DNA from: Oscillospiraceae bacterium
Lineage (GTDB): Bacteria; Bacillota; Clostridia; Oscillospirales; Oscillospiraceae
Direction of reading: 5' to 3'
DNA: 36,393 bases
Assembly (NCBI GenBank): GCA_022801715.1
Contig: JAAWSV010000025.1
Coordinates: 1 to 36,393 of the forward strand
This document shows, one piece after another, positions 1-8,583 of the stretch (positions are counted from its first letter, which is position 1; the number at the start of each line of letters is the position of its first letter). The notes under the pieces are model-generated. The model did not search any database, was not told the DNA's origin, and worked only from the letters and a program-made list of their open reading frames with translations. The translations under genes were made by a program, and so were the position numbers.

Positions 1-45
1 TTTTACCACGATATGCCCGTCCTTGATTTGCCGTTTCCGTTCCAT
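1..45 (-). CDS. Start of an unidentified leftward gene, cut by the window edge
   Basis: An ATG on the minus strand at 45 is preceded by purine-rich AAGGA-type sequences and reads MERKRQIKDGHIVVK before the window ends. Only 15 residues are visible, so no family can be named. It could be a chance frame; the ribosome-site-like sequence is the main support. Confidence 0.25.
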   Translation of the reverse strand, partial: MERKRQIKDGHIVVK

Positions 46-82
46 TCCTTTCCCGTCCTTTCTTTGTTTATTAAAGTGATAA

Positions 83-316
83 GTTTCGGAGCAAGCATAT
101 GAGTTCGGCACCACCAGCGTGTTTGTCAGCATGGGCAAGAGCGTGCCGAATTTCCTCACCGGGGAGCTGAAGAGCAAGCTGATTCCCATCAAGGTGGTCA
201 TGGATGAGCGCATCTGCACCGGTCACGACTACGCTGTGTTTTATAAGACCATGCGCCGGTTTTTGAAGAATCCGGCCCTTTTGGAGGAGGATACCCTGCC
301 GGTGAGCGTCAAATAA
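83..316 (+). pseudogene. 3' remnant of a 2-oxo acid dehydrogenase acyltransferase (E2) catalytic domain
   Basis: The frame opens after a TAA at 80-82 and ends at TAA 314-316. It carries sequence typical of the C-terminal end of the E2 acyltransferase catalytic domain: VFVSMGKSVP, then IPIKVVMDERICTGHDYA and a terminal FLKNPALLEE. In intact enzymes the equivalent core is a DxRxxDG-like motif; here it reads DERICTG. Intact E2 proteins have hundreds of residues before this point (lipoyl, subunit-binding and most of the catalytic domain). None is present, and the sequence before 80 is unrelated and less GC-rich. There is no convincing start codon with a ribosome site. I read this as the tail of a gene whose front was lost by deletion or rearrangement. 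Confidence 0.55.
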
Positions 317-438
317 GCGACGTAGCCACTTTTTTAAGAGAGCTGCGCTTTGCGCCCCGCACCTTAAAGGCATTTCCTCGCTGTTTGCAGCAGCTCCAAC
401 ACGTGTCGCAAACTCTGTCGAGGGTTCAGCAAGCGAAA

Positions 439-463
439 GCCGCCCTTCCACAGGAAGGGCGGC
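439..463 (-). terminator. Intrinsic terminator of the DUF4330-like gene
   Basis: A perfect 11-bp stem (439-449 with 453-463, ACA loop) lies just after the minus-strand stop at 480. Reading on the minus strand it is followed by TTTCGCTT, a modest U-rich tail. Confidence 0.6.
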
Positions 464-479
464 GTGTTACCTTCAGCAC

Positions 480-941
480 TCAGGTGTACTCCACGCTGAC
501 CACATAGGCGGGGTCGAACTCAATGTACTCGGTCTTGAAGATGATCTCCTTGCCGATGCGGATCTCTTGGGTTCCCACCGAGGGCACCATCACAGCGGTC
601 TTTTCCACTTGGGCGGTGACGGTGAAGAGGAGGTCCACATGGTCCGGGTCCTCCACCCACGTTCCCTCGCTGCACACCAAGGTGTGCTCCGCCTCTACGG
701 CGGTGACCTCTGCGTCATAGAGGGCGCCGGAGGCCATGATCTTGCAGGGGATGTACTGCTGGGCCGCCTCGTACATCTCCACCGGCTGGTTCTCCGCTAT
801 GACTTGGTAGGTGATGGTTACCATCTCCCGCTCTCCGCCGCGATTACTCAGCAGCTTGGAGGCCACGAAGAAGATCACGGCGGCGATCAGTACAACAGCA
901 ATTATGTCGATAATGTTAAATTTCCACTTTTTCTGGGGCAT
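480..941 (-). CDS. DUF4330-like single-pass membrane protein
   Basis: 153 residues. A short basic N-terminus (MPQKKWKFN) is followed by one strong membrane segment at about residues 10-28 (IIDIIAVVLIAAVIFFVAS), then a beta-rich extracytoplasmic part rich in Val, Thr and Glu. The layout and the phrase FNIIDIIAVVLI match the DUF4330 family, which is often found beside glycosyltransferase and CsaB genes in Firmicutes; here such a gene starts 348 bases away on the other strand. Function is unknown; a role at the cell envelope is inferred from topology and context. The start at 941 has a good AGGAGGAAG ribosome site and a strong promoter at 1033-1061. Confidence 0.75.
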   Translation of the reverse strand: MPQKKWKFNIIDIIAVVLIAAVIFFVASKLLSNRGGEREMVTITYQVIAENQPVEMYEAAQQYIPCKIMASGALYDAEVTAVEAEHTLVCSEGTWVEDPDHVDLLFTVTAQVEKTAVMVPSVGTQEIRIGKEIIFKTEYIEFDPAYVVSVEYT

Positions 942-977
942 TTTCGCTTCCTCCTGCTTGACCGGCGCCGCAATAGG

Positions 978-1042
978 GCGCTATAATAGTTGTCCGTGAG
1001 GCCTGTCCCGCAGGACAGCGCCGTGTTGAACCATTATAGCGC
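978..1042. repeat. Inverted repeat with a TATAAT box in each arm
   Basis: GCGCTATAAT at 978-987 is exactly repeated in inverse at 1033-1042, with a smaller TGTCC/GGACA hairpin between. The right arm carries the -10 box of the promoter for the leftward gene. The left arm faces right but has no clear -35. It may be an operator or the footprint of a small mobile sequence. Confidence 0.55.
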
Positions 1043-1061
1043 ACTTTCTGCCATACCACAA
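1033..1061 (-). promoter_or_regulatory. Sigma-A promoter for the DUF4330-like gene
   Basis: On the minus strand, TTGTGG (1056-1061) and TATAAT (1033-1038) are separated by 17 bases. The distance to the start codon at 941 leaves a leader of about 85 nt containing the inverted repeat. Confidence 0.6.
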
Positions 1062-1128
1062 GAGAAATTTTTCTCCCTGTGGCCCCATATTGCAGACAGG
1101 GCCCGCCGGTGCTCTGAAAGGGGGCGCT

Positions 1129-1251
1129 ATGCTGGAATACATTGGTTTTTCCTATATGGGCTTGCTGCTGTTTATTCCCAACCCTCTCTGGATGCTCTTA
1201 GCCATCGGCTACATCAGTATCTACCCTCAGCACTGTCAAGCCCTGCCATGA
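1129..1251 (+). CDS. Possible 40-residue hydrophobic peptide or remnant of a small membrane protein
   Basis: ATG at 1129 has AAAGGGGG about 5 bases upstream and opens a frame to TGA at 1249-1251. The product begins MLEYIGFSYMGLLLFIPNPLW and is largely hydrophobic. The first 20 residues resemble the N-terminus of a family of small clostridial membrane proteins (..YxGFSYxGLxxLxxLFIPNxxW..), but the tail after LW does not continue that pattern. It is therefore either a decayed copy or a chance resemblance. It lies 38 bases before the glycosyltransferase/CsaB gene on the same strand. Confidence 0.35.
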   Translation: MLEYIGFSYMGLLLFIPNPLWMLLAIGYISIYPQHCQALP

Positions 1252-1289
1252 CCCAATATCTCCCATCTCAATAAAACTCCGGAGGTTTT

Positions 1290-3500
1290 ATGAATGTAAT
1301 CCATCTCATCAGCGGCGGCGACACCGGCGGGGCCAAGACCCACGTGCTGTCCCTGCTGCAGCATCTGAATGAATCCATTACCGCCCAGCTGGTCTGTTTT
1401 CGGGACGGCGAGTTTGCCCAAGAGGCCCGGGACATGGGCATCCCCACCGAGATCTTTGATGGCCGGAACGTGGTGAGTACCTATCGCCGGCTCCGCCGCT
1501 ATATTATCGAGGGCGGCTATGAAGTCATCCACTGCCACGGGGCCCGGGCCAACATGATGGGGGCGCTTCTCCGCCGGGGTACCGCCCTTCCGGTGGTCAC
1601 TACCGTCCACAGCGACTACCGTTTGGACTATATGGGCCGTCCTTTAGGCAAGCTGACCTATGGAACGGTAAATACACTGGCGCTGCGGTGCTTCGACTAC
1701 CACATCGGCGTCAGCGACGCCATGGTGGACCTGCTGATCTCACGGGGGTTTCCGCCCCAGCAGCTCTACGCTATCTACAACGGCCTGACCTTTGACGCCC
1801 AGCCTACCTTGCCGGACCGCACCGCCTATCTCCGCTCACTGGGGGCCGAAGTGGAGGAGAACTCTGTTGTGGTGGGCATCGCCGCCCGACTAAACCCGGT
1901 GAAGGACATCGCCACACTGATTCGGGCCTTCGCGCTGGCGGCGGAAGGGTGTCCCCGTCTGCGTTTGGTCATCGCCGGGGACGGGGCGGAGAAGGACAAG
2001 CTCACTGCCCTGTCTAAGGAGCTGAATGTGGCGGAGAAGGTGTGCTTCGCCGGATGGATCAGCGACATGGACAGCTTTTACCAGGCCATCGACATCAACA
2101 CCCTGACCTCCCTCAGCGAGACCTTCCCCTATGCCCTCACCGAGGGGGCCCGGTACGCCCTGCCAACGGTGAGCAGCCGGGTGGGCGGAGTGCCCTACCT
2201 CATCGACCACGCGGTGAACGGCCTGATGTTCCAGCCTAAGGACCCCGGTGCCCTTGCCAAGTGCCTGACGGAGCTGGCGGAGGATGAGGCGCTGCGCCGT
2301 CAGATGGGGGAGAGGCTGCGGGAGAAGGCGGCGGAGCGGTTCTCCCTGCAAAAGACCGTGGACACACAGCTTGGGATCTATGAGGACATCCTCCGCCGCC
2401 ACGCCCGGCCCAAGTCCAAGCGGGACGGGGTGGTGATCTGTGGAGCCTACGGTAAGGAGAACGCCGGGGACGACGCCATTTTAAGCGCCATTATTCAGGA
2501 GATGAAGGGCATCGACCCCTATATGCCCATCACCGTCCTCTCCCGCCAGCCCAAGCGCACCCGGCTGACCTACCGGGTGGAGGCGGTACACACCTTTGCC
2601 CTCCTCAAGTGGAAGCGGGCCATGAAGCACTGTAGGCTCTATCTTAACGGCGGCGGCAGCTTGATACAGGACGTAACCAGCCGGCGGTCCTTGTGGTACT
2701 ATCTCTATAATATACGGGCCGCCAAGCGGCGGAAGAACAAGGTGATGATGTACGGCTGCGGCATCGGTCCGGTGATCCGGCCCCGGCACCAGCGGCTGGC
2801 CGCGGAGTATATGAACCGCTACGTGGATGCCATCACTCTACGGGAACCGGACTCCCTCCAAGAGCTGCGGCGGATGGGGGTGGACCAGCCGGAGACCTGC
2901 CTCAGCGCGGACCCGGCCCTGCGTCTCCCCGCCTTGGACGATGCCCTCACCGACAGCACATTTCTCTCCCACGGTGTGCCGGTGGAGGGGCGGTACATCT
3001 GCTTTGCCCTGCGGAACTGGCCGGGGGTGGAGGAGAAATTTGAGGCCATCCGGGCCGGGGCGGTCCACGCCTACAAGCGTCACGGTCTGACGCCGCTGTT
3101 TCTGGCGGTGGAGAAGCTTCACGACCCAGAGGTGATCACCCGGGCGGCCAAGGGCCTCCCGGTGCCCTGCCATCTGATCACACAGCCGGAGAGCCCTATG
3201 GCTATCATCGGCGTCCTCTCCCGGATGCGGGCGGTGGTGTCCATGCGGCTCCACGCCCTGATCTTCGCGGCGGGGAAGGGGGTGCCTCTGGTGGGGCTGG
3301 TATACGACCCCAAGGTCAGCGCCTTCCTGCGCTACATCGGGGAGGAGCAGTTTATGGATTTGGAGGATCTCACCGCCAAGAAGCTCTGCGCCATGATCGA
3401 CGCCGCTGTCCGCCTCCGCCGGGAACCGGATGCGGTGGAGCGCCTGCTGAAAATCGAGGAGCGCAACATGGCTGTAGCTGAGCGCCTATATCGGGAATAA
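1290..3500 (+). CDS. Fusion of a GT4-type glycosyltransferase and a CsaB-type polysaccharide pyruvyl transferase
   Basis: 736 residues, about twice the size of either parent family. Residues 1 to about 370 are a GT-B glycosyltransferase of family-4 type: an N-terminal GGDTGGAKTHVLSLL loop, a VGIAARLNPVKD segment opening the donor-binding half, and SETFPYALTEGA as the nucleotide-sugar Glu motif. After a basic linker (RPKSKRD) the second half begins VVICGAYGKENAGDDAILSA and contains LYLNGGGSLIQD, MYGCGIGP and a C-terminal MRLHALIFAAGKGVP, all typical of CsaB. CsaB adds pyruvate ketals to secondary cell-wall polysaccharide, creating the ligand for SLH domains. The product should act in the cytoplasm on a lipid-linked glycan. 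The start has an ideal GGAGG site. An SLH protein is encoded at 15456. Confidence 0.85.
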   Translation: MNVIHLISGGDTGGAKTHVLSLLQHLNESITAQLVCFRDGEFAQEARDMGIPTEIFDGRNVVSTYRRLRRYIIEGGYEVIHCHGARANMMGALLRRGTALPVVTTVHSDYRLDYMGRPLGKLTYGTVNTLALRCFDYHIGVSDAMVDLLISRGFPPQQLYAIYNGLTFDAQPTLPDRTAYLRSLGAEVEENSVVVGIAARLNPVKDIATLIRAFALAAEGCPRLRLVIAGDGAEKDKLTALSKELNVAEKVCFAGWISDMDSFYQAIDINTLTSLSETFPYALTEGARYALPTVSSRVGGVPYLIDHAVNGLMFQPKDPGALAKCLTELAEDEALRRQMGERLREKAAERFSLQKTVDTQLGIYEDILRRHARPKSKRDGVVICGAYGKENAGDDAILSAIIQEMKGIDPYMPITVLSRQPKRTRLTYRVEAVHTFALLKWKRAMKHCRLYLNGGGSLIQDVTSRRSLWYYLYNIRAAKRRKNKVMMYGCGIGPVIRPRHQRLAAEYMNRYVDAITLREPDSLQELRRMGVDQPETCLSADPALRLPALDDALTDSTFLSHGVPVEGRYICFALRNWPGVEEKFEAIRAGAVHAYKRHGLTPLFLAVEKLHDPEVITRAAKGLPVPCHLITQPESPMAIIGVLSRMRAVVSMRLHALIFAAGKGVPLVGLVYDPKVSAFLRYIGEEQFMDLEDLTAKKLCAMIDAAVRLRREPDAVERLLKIEERNMAVAERLYRE

Positions 3501-3536
3501 GACACGCCGGACTGGGGATCCAGTCCGGCGTGTCTT
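3499..3536 (+). terminator. Strong hairpin after the glycosyltransferase/CsaB gene
   Basis: A perfect 17-bp stem (3499-3515 with 3520-3536, GGAT loop) overlaps the stop codon region. The U-tract after it is short (CTT ATGATTT), so termination may be partial. Confidence 0.65.
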
Positions 3537-3649
3537 ATGATTTCTCCTCCTTTCACACCTCCGGCAACGAACCATAGCCCCGGACTTTCACTTATTTTGG
3601 AGTTTTGCATAGATTAAAAAGAGAGAACCACAGATCAGGAGGGTGATCC

Positions 3650-4723
3650 ATGATAAGCAATTTCTTTTTAGGCGCCAACAGCAGCGCCGGATTCCAAAGT
3701 CTGTATGAGGGGTTTGTGGACCCGGAAAAAAATCAGGATGTGATTGTGCTGAAGGGGGGACCTGGCGCGGGGAAGTCCTCCTTTATGAAATATATCGGTG
3801 AGCAGGCGGAGGCGCGGGGCGAGGATGTGGAATACATATGGTGCTCCGGAGATCCGGAGTCTTTAGACGCTGTGCGCCTGCCCCGTCTGGGCATCTTGGC
3901 CGTGGACGGCACCAGCCCCCACGTGGTGGAGCCCCAATACCCGGCGGCGGTGGACCGATATGTGAACTTGGGCCGGTTTTATCAGGTGGAGAAGCTCAAA
4001 ACCCTGCGGGAAGAGATCATGGCTCATGCAAAGGACTACAGGGCCGCCTACCGGCAGGCTTACCGGGCGCTGAAAGCTGCCGGAGAGGTGGAGCGGTGCC
4101 TTCAGGATCTGACGAGCACGGGCTTTGACCAAGAGAAGCTGCGCCGGCGCACCGCCGGCATCATCACACGGGAGCTGGGGAAACAGGGCGGCGGCACAGG
4201 GGAGATCGCCTACCGCTTTTTAGGCGGTGTGACACATCGGGGACTTATCTGGCGCTTTGACACGGTGGAGACCCTATGCGACAGGATATACGAGCTCAAG
4301 GACAGCCGGGGCCTGGGAGGCGAGGTACTCCATACCGTGGCCCAGGCCGCCGTTCAGCGGGGATACGACGTGATTGCCTGCCTCGACTGCAACCGCCTTG
4401 CCCGCCTCCAGCATCTGATCCTTCCTGAGCTGCGTCTGGGATTCATTACCACCCGGGAGGGGATGGAGTACACCGGCAAAAAGCCCTACCGCCGTATCCA
4501 TATCGACGCCATGGCCGACCAGCGCCTCCAGCGCCAGAACCGCTCCCGCTGCCGCTTCCACCGCCGGATGTACCAGCTCCTGATGGAGGAGGCCATCGCC
4601 GGTCTGCAGGCGGCCAAGGCATCCCATGATCTGTTGGAGAAGGCGTATAATCCCTATGTGGACTTCGACGGCGTCTACGCTCTGGCCAAGGAGGAGTGGA
4701 AAAGGATCGAAAAACAGCTGTAA
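3650..4723 (+). CDS. P-loop ATPase of the PRK06851-like type, function unknown
   Basis: 357 residues. A clear Walker A, GGPGAGKSS, lies at residues 36-44, in the context ..IVLKGGPGAGKSSFMKYIG... It is followed by LGILAVDGTSPHVVEPQYP, a signature of clostridial proteins annotated only as ATPase or nucleotide kinase. The family commonly has two P-loop halves. Here the second half (from about residue 185, near HRGLIWRFDTVETL) shows no GK[ST] Walker A, so only the first site is likely to bind nucleotide. The last third is basic and helical. The start has an AGGAGGGTGATCC ribosome site. The gene stands alone between a terminator and a hairpin cluster. No function is assigned. Confidence 0.65.
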   Translation: MISNFFLGANSSAGFQSLYEGFVDPEKNQDVIVLKGGPGAGKSSFMKYIGEQAEARGEDVEYIWCSGDPESLDAVRLPRLGILAVDGTSPHVVEPQYPAAVDRYVNLGRFYQVEKLKTLREEIMAHAKDYRAAYRQAYRALKAAGEVERCLQDLTSTGFDQEKLRRRTAGIITRELGKQGGGTGEIAYRFLGGVTHRGLIWRFDTVETLCDRIYELKDSRGLGGEVLHTVAQAAVQRGYDVIACLDCNRLARLQHLILPELRLGFITTREGMEYTGKKPYRRIHIDAMADQRLQRQNRSRCRFHRRMYQLLMEEAIAGLQAAKASHDLLEKAYNPYVDFDGVYALAKEEWKRIEKQL

Positions 4724-4755
4724 AGCGAATACCCTTGCAAAAGCCCTCGGCAGAG

Positions 4756-4840
4756 TTTCGCGGCGCGCACGCCGCGAAAAAATACCTCTCGCGGAGCGAG
4801 CGTCGAACCCTCGGACCTCCCCAACGGGGAGGTCCGAGGG
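4756..4840. repeat. Cluster of perfect hairpins between convergent genes
   Basis: Two strong stems follow the ATPase gene: 10 bp at 4756-4765/4770-4779 and 15 bp at 4808-4822/4826-4840 (AAC loop), with a small CTCGC/GCGAG stem between them. None has a good U-tract. The array resembles a palindromic intergenic repeat more than a simple terminator. Confidence 0.55.
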
Positions 4841-4869
4841 TGAGGCGCAGAGCGCAGCGCCAATCCCCT

Positions 4870-4918
4870 AAAAATAGAAGGAGTTCGGCCCTTACAGGGC
4901 CGAACTCCTTCTATTTTT
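4870..4918 (-). terminator. Terminator of the dnaG-rpoD operon
   Basis: A perfect 23-bp stem (4870-4892 with 4896-4918, loop TAC) includes the rpoD stop codon. The A-rich left end gives a run of U on the minus strand; the T-rich right end would also stop transcription coming from the plus strand. Confidence 0.9.
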
Positions 4919-6296
4919 AATTCAAAAAATCCTTCAGCTTTTTGCTCCGGCTGGGGTGGCGGAGCTTACGCAGGGCCTTGGCCTCGATCTGGCGGATACG
5001 CTCCCGGGTGACCTGAAACTCCTTGCCCACCTCCTCTAAGGTACGGCTGCGGCCGTCCTCGATGCCGAAGCGGAGCTTGAGGACCTTCTCCTCCCGGGGG
5101 GTCAGGGTGCTGAGTACGTCGATGAGCTGCTCCTTGAGCAGGGTGAAGCTGGCGGCCTCGCTGGGTTCACTGGCGCCCTCGTCGGGGATGAAGTCGCCCA
5201 AGTGGCTGTCCTCCTCCTCGCCGATGGGGGTCTCCAGGCTCACCGGTTCCTGCGCGATCTTGAGAATCTCCCGGACCTTCTCCACGGGCATCCCCATCTC
5301 GGCGGAGATCTCCTCGGGGCTGGGGTCGTGGCCCAGCTCCTGAAGAAGCTGGCGGCTGACACGGATCACTTTGTTGATGGTCTCCACCATGTGTACCGGG
5401 ATGCGGATGGTCCGGGCTTGGTCGGCGATGGCCCGGGTGATGGCCTGACGAATCCACCAAGTGGCATAGGTGGAGAATTTATAGCCCTTGGTGTAGTCGA
5501 ACTTCTCCACCGCCTTGATAAGTCCCAAGTTGCCCTCTTGGATCAGATCCAAAAACAGCATACCCCGGCCCACATAACGCTTGGCAATGGACACCACCAG
5601 ACGAAGGTTGGCCTCGGCCAGCTTCTGCTTGGCGTTCTCACCGGCCCGGTAGTTCCGGCGCAGGACCTTCAGCTCCTCCTCAGGAATCTCCAAGCCGTCG
5701 GTCTTCATCATGTGCAGCATCTCGGCGGCCTGATTGCCGGCGGTCATGGCCTGTGCCAGATCAATCTCCTCATCGGGGGAGAGCAGGGGAACCTTGCCGA
5801 TCTCCTTGAGGTACATACGCACCGGATCGTCGATGGCGAAGGTGTCCACCAGCGTGTTGGGATCGACCAGTTCCTCCTCCTCGATGTCGGTAATCTCCTC
5901 AATAGGGGGCTCGATATCGTCGGGGAGCTCAGGCAGCAGGTCCTCCTCGGTGCCGATCTCAATGCCCAAGGACTCCAAGGAGTCGTAGATGTGCTCCATC
6001 TGCTCGCCGTCCAGCTCGATCTCGTCCAAGACCTCCATCATCTCGGAGGAGTCCACCTTGCCCTTCTTTTTGCCACGGGCAAAGAGGTCCATCAGCTTCT
6101 CATGGGCGAGAAGAATAGGGGCGGCGGAGAGCTTGGCGACGTCCTTCTCTTCCAGCTTTTGCAGGGGCTTCTTCTCCCCGTCCTTCTCCTTTTTGAGTAT
6201 CCGCCGGGCGGGCTTGATGTCGATCTCCGGCAGCTCCTCCAAAGGCACGTCCTGTACCAGATCATTTACGTCAACGTGCTCTAAGTCTTTTGTCAT
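4917..6296 (-). CDS. rpoD: Primary sigma factor RpoD (SigA)
   Basis: 459 residues. Directs RNA polymerase to housekeeping promoters. An acidic and lysine-rich N-terminal third (region 1.1 and spacer) leads to region 1.2 ([18 protein letters not shown]), the highly conserved region 2 ([43 protein letters not shown]), region 3 ([13 protein letters not shown]) and region 4 with the -35-reading helix ([18 protein letters not shown]). The protein is complete. ATG at 6296 overlaps the dnaG stop by four bases, so the two are co-transcribed and probably translationally coupled, as in the classical macromolecular synthesis operon; the rpsU member is absent here. The many TTGACA/TATAAT-like promoters in this window fit this factor. 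Confidence 0.97.
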   Translation of the reverse strand: MTKDLEHVDVNDLVQDVPLEELPEIDIKPARRILKKEKDGEKKPLQKLEEKDVAKLSAAPILLAHEKLMDLFARGKKKGKVDSSEMMEVLDEIELDGEQMEHIYDSLESLGIEIGTEEDLLPELPDDIEPPIEEITDIEEEELVDPNTLVDTFAIDDPVRMYLKEIGKVPLLSPDEEIDLAQAMTAGNQAAEMLHMMKTDGLEIPEEELKVLRRNYRAGENAKQKLAEANLRLVVSIAKRYVGRGMLFLDLIQEGNLGLIKAVEKFDYTKGYKFSTYATWWIRQAITRAIADQARTIRIPVHMVETINKVIRVSRQLLQELGHDPSPEEISAEMGMPVEKVREILKIAQEPVSLETPIGEEEDSHLGDFIPDEGASEPSEAASFTLLKEQLIDVLSTLTPREEKVLKLRFGIEDGRSRTLEEVGKEFQVTRERIRQIEAKALRKLRHPSRSKKLKDFLN

Positions 6297-8077
6297 ACTT
6301 GCTTTCCTCCGTAACCCTTTTTCTTCCTGTTTTTCTCCTGTGCGGCCAGCAGAGGGTCTGTCTCTTGGGTCCCGCTGCGCCTCAGGCAGGCGTCTTGAAT
6401 GATGCGTATGTAATCCTTCAGCGCCTCCTCGGCGCGGGAGAGGGATTCTGGTTTTTGCAGCAGGGCGGAGAGGTGGTTCATCTCCTCCGCCGTGAGCAGG
6501 GCCGACAGCGCCGCGATGGTGAGGGGCAATCCGCCGCTGTGGCGCTCTGAAAGCGCGCCATAGATTTTACCCAATAATGGCGAGGAAAATTCCTCCACAG
6601 TGAGACTGGCGCAGTGGGGGAAGAGAGACTCATCCCGCAGCAGCAGGCGGATAACCCCCTCCTCAGCCAAGGCTGAGCGCACATCACTGTATCGAATGGA
6701 ACGATTTTGGGGCTGGAGCTGGGATATCGGGTTCATCTCCCGCCGCTCTGCCGCCCGCTTCTCCTTTTTATAGAGCCGCTTTCCGGCCCGCTCCACCTCA
6801 ATGAGCATAGCCTCCCGGGAGATGCCTGTCCGTTCCGCCGCCCGACCGGCGCATACCTCCCGCTCCACGGCGTTGGGGAGCTTGGCGATGAGCTCGCTGA
6901 TCTCGGTGGCGTAGGCCACCCGCTGCTTGTCATCGGTGAGATCGTATTTGGCGGCCACAGTCTCCATGCGGTAGTCCACCTGGTCCTCGCTGCCGGTGAG
7001 CAGAGCCTCAAAGGCGGCGCGGCCTTGGTTTTTGATGAAGTCGTCCACGTCCTGCTTCACCGGCTGACCATCCACCATACGGTTGGGCAGCTGGAGAACC
7101 CGGACAGTGAACTCGGAGTTCTTCAGGAGCTCAATGGCCTTCTCCGTGGCGTTTTTGCCGGCGCCGTCGTTGTCATAGCAGAGGACCAGCTCCTTGGTGT
7201 AGCGGCTTAAAATCCGAGTCTGCTCGGTGGTGAGAGCGGTCCCCATGGAGGCCACCGCGTTGTCAAACCCCGCTTGATGAAGGGTGATGACGTCAATATT
7301 TCCCTCGCAGAGGATGATATTGGGGCGCTTGGTCCTCTTGGCCAGGTTCATGCCGTAGAGCACCCGGCGCTTGCTGTAGGTCACGGTCTCCGGGGTGTTC
7401 ATGTACTTAGGCTCGGACTTGTCCAACACCCGCCCGCCGAAGCCTACCACATCCCCCCGCACGTCAATGACGGGGAAGATCAGGCGGTTTCGGAACTTGT
7501 CATAGAGCCGGCCCTGCTTGTTCTGTACCACAAGGCCTGCGGCCAAGAGCTCGGTCTTGGAGTAGCCCTTGCCCACCATGGCGGTGAGGAGGCTGTCCCA
7601 AGCGTCCAGGGAGGCGCCAAGGCCAAAGTCCATGGCGGTTTTCCGAGTGATCCTCCGGCGGCGCAGGTACTCCGACACCGCTGTCCCCGCCGGACTCTGT
7701 AGATTTTGGTAGAAAAACCGGGCGGCTTCCTTGTTGAGGGAGAGCACACGGGCGCGGAGCCGGTCCCGCTCCCGGTCACCGGTGTCCTCCGGAACCTCCA
7801 TGCCGGCCCGGCCTGCCAGAAAGCGCACCGCGTCTGGAAAGGAGAGATTTTCCTCCTCCATGATGAAGTTGATCACACCGCCGCCCTTCTTGCAGCCGAA
7901 GCAGTGGTAGATCTGCTTGTCCGGAGAGACGGAGAAGGAGCCGGTTTTCTCATTGTGGAAGGGACACAGGCCGAAGTAGTTGCTGCCCTTCTTGGTCAGG
8001 TGGACATAGGAGGAGACCACATCTACGATGTCGCACCGCCCGGTCAGCTCGTCCAAAAAGCTTTGGGGGAAGGCCAT
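6293..8077 (-). CDS. dnaG: DNA primase DnaG
   Basis: 594 residues from the chosen start. Makes RNA primers for replication. The N-terminal zinc finger has Cys38, His41, Cys59 and Cys62 ([11 protein letters not shown].., [10 protein letters not shown]). The TOPRIM core shows [18 protein letters not shown] and [13 protein letters not shown], supplying the acidic metal ligands, after [18 protein letters not shown]. The last 150 residues are the variable DnaB-binding region. A longer in-frame extension exists upstream to 8272, but it has low-complexity sequence and runs through a long hairpin. The start [11 protein letters not shown] at 8077 has a GAGAGGAG ribosome site and matches the family N-terminus. 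Confidence 0.96.
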   Translation of the reverse strand: MAFPQSFLDELTGRCDIVDVVSSYVHLTKKGSNYFGLCPFHNEKTGSFSVSPDKQIYHCFGCKKGGGVINFIMEEENLSFPDAVRFLAGRAGMEVPEDTGDRERDRLRARVLSLNKEAARFFYQNLQSPAGTAVSEYLRRRRITRKTAMDFGLGASLDAWDSLLTAMVGKGYSKTELLAAGLVVQNKQGRLYDKFRNRLIFPVIDVRGDVVGFGGRVLDKSEPKYMNTPETVTYSKRRVLYGMNLAKRTKRPNIILCEGNIDVITLHQAGFDNAVASMGTALTTEQTRILSRYTKELVLCYDNDGAGKNATEKAIELLKNSEFTVRVLQLPNRMVDGQPVKQDVDDFIKNQGRAAFEALLTGSEDQVDYRMETVAAKYDLTDDKQRVAYATEISELIAKLPNAVEREVCAGRAAERTGISREAMLIEVERAGKRLYKKEKRAAERREMNPISQLQPQNRSIRYSDVRSALAEEGVIRLLLRDESLFPHCASLTVEEFSSPLLGKIYGALSERHSGGLPLTIAALSALLTAEEMNHLSALLQKPESLSRAEEALKDYIRIIQDACLRRSGTQETDPLLAAQEKNRKKKGYGGKQV

Positions 8078-8154
8078 CCGTCTCACTCCTCTCCGCGCCG
8101 TCTGTGGAAACCGAAAAATCCAACTGTAGCAATATACGCCGCCGATTTGGAAAA

Positions 8155-8191
8155 CCCTCTTTTTTTCAAAAAAATTTTGAAAAAAAGAGGG
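8155..8191 (-). terminator. Perfect AT-rich hairpin in the dnaG leader, terminator-like
   Basis: 17-bp perfect stem (8155-8171 with 8175-8191, loop AAA), with five G-C pairs at the base. On the minus strand the stem is followed by TTTTCC, as in an intrinsic terminator, only about 75 bases before the dnaG start. No minus-strand gene lies upstream to be terminated, so attenuation of dnaG-rpoD is possible. Confidence 0.6.
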
Positions 8192-8259
8192 AACGGGAAG
8201 AACCATCGCCAGAGGAGCGGAGCGAGAGAGCGCCTGTGCACGTTTCGGCAAAATTCCAC

Positions 8260-8290
8260 TTGACATTGACACTGTGTAAACACCTATACT
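8260..8290 (+). promoter_or_regulatory. Possible promoter with a 19-base spacer
   Basis: TTGACA at 8260-8265 and TATACT at 8285-8290, spacer 19 (long). A second TTGACA follows at once. No clear gene starts directly downstream before the MATE gene; the 8291-8500 stretch shows only very short frames. Confidence 0.35.
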
Positions 8291-8502
8291 GTCCGATGAG
8301 CCAATTCTATGGCAGAGGGCTGTAAAAACTGTACCAAAAAGGTGGCTGTATAGTAAGGAGGTGTGTCCCCGCAGTGCTGTGTCGGCGCGTCATGCTTTGA
8401 TCCAAACGGCAGGGGAGTGCGGCGGCTTCGTGCGCAGGTTTAACAAAAAGATTAGAGAGAGAACGGGGAGATCGTGGGAAATAACGGAAAAAATAATAGG
8501 AT

Positions 8503-8531
8503 TTGACATTAAAATTTGAATTTGTTATACT
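8503..8531 (+). promoter_or_regulatory. Sigma-A promoter for the MATE-PPTase pair
   Basis: Consensus TTGACA (8503-8508), 17-base AT-rich spacer, TATACT (8526-8531). About 45 nt of leader before the start at 8584. Confidence 0.85.
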
Positions 8532-8583
8532 ACTCCATGTTTGTAAAAGAAGTTGAAATTTCTATGGAAAAGAGGAGACACTA

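Noticed and set aside
5202-6284. 360-codon open frame opposite rpoD
   Set aside because: It is the complement of a certain sigma-factor gene, rich in Leu, Gly, His and Val as expected for an antisense shadow of a GC-rich gene.
8291-8500. Tiny Cys-containing peptides (for example one with CKNCT) before the MATE gene
   Set aside because: Frames of 14-26 codons with poorly placed or absent ribosome sites and no maturation genes nearby; likely chance.
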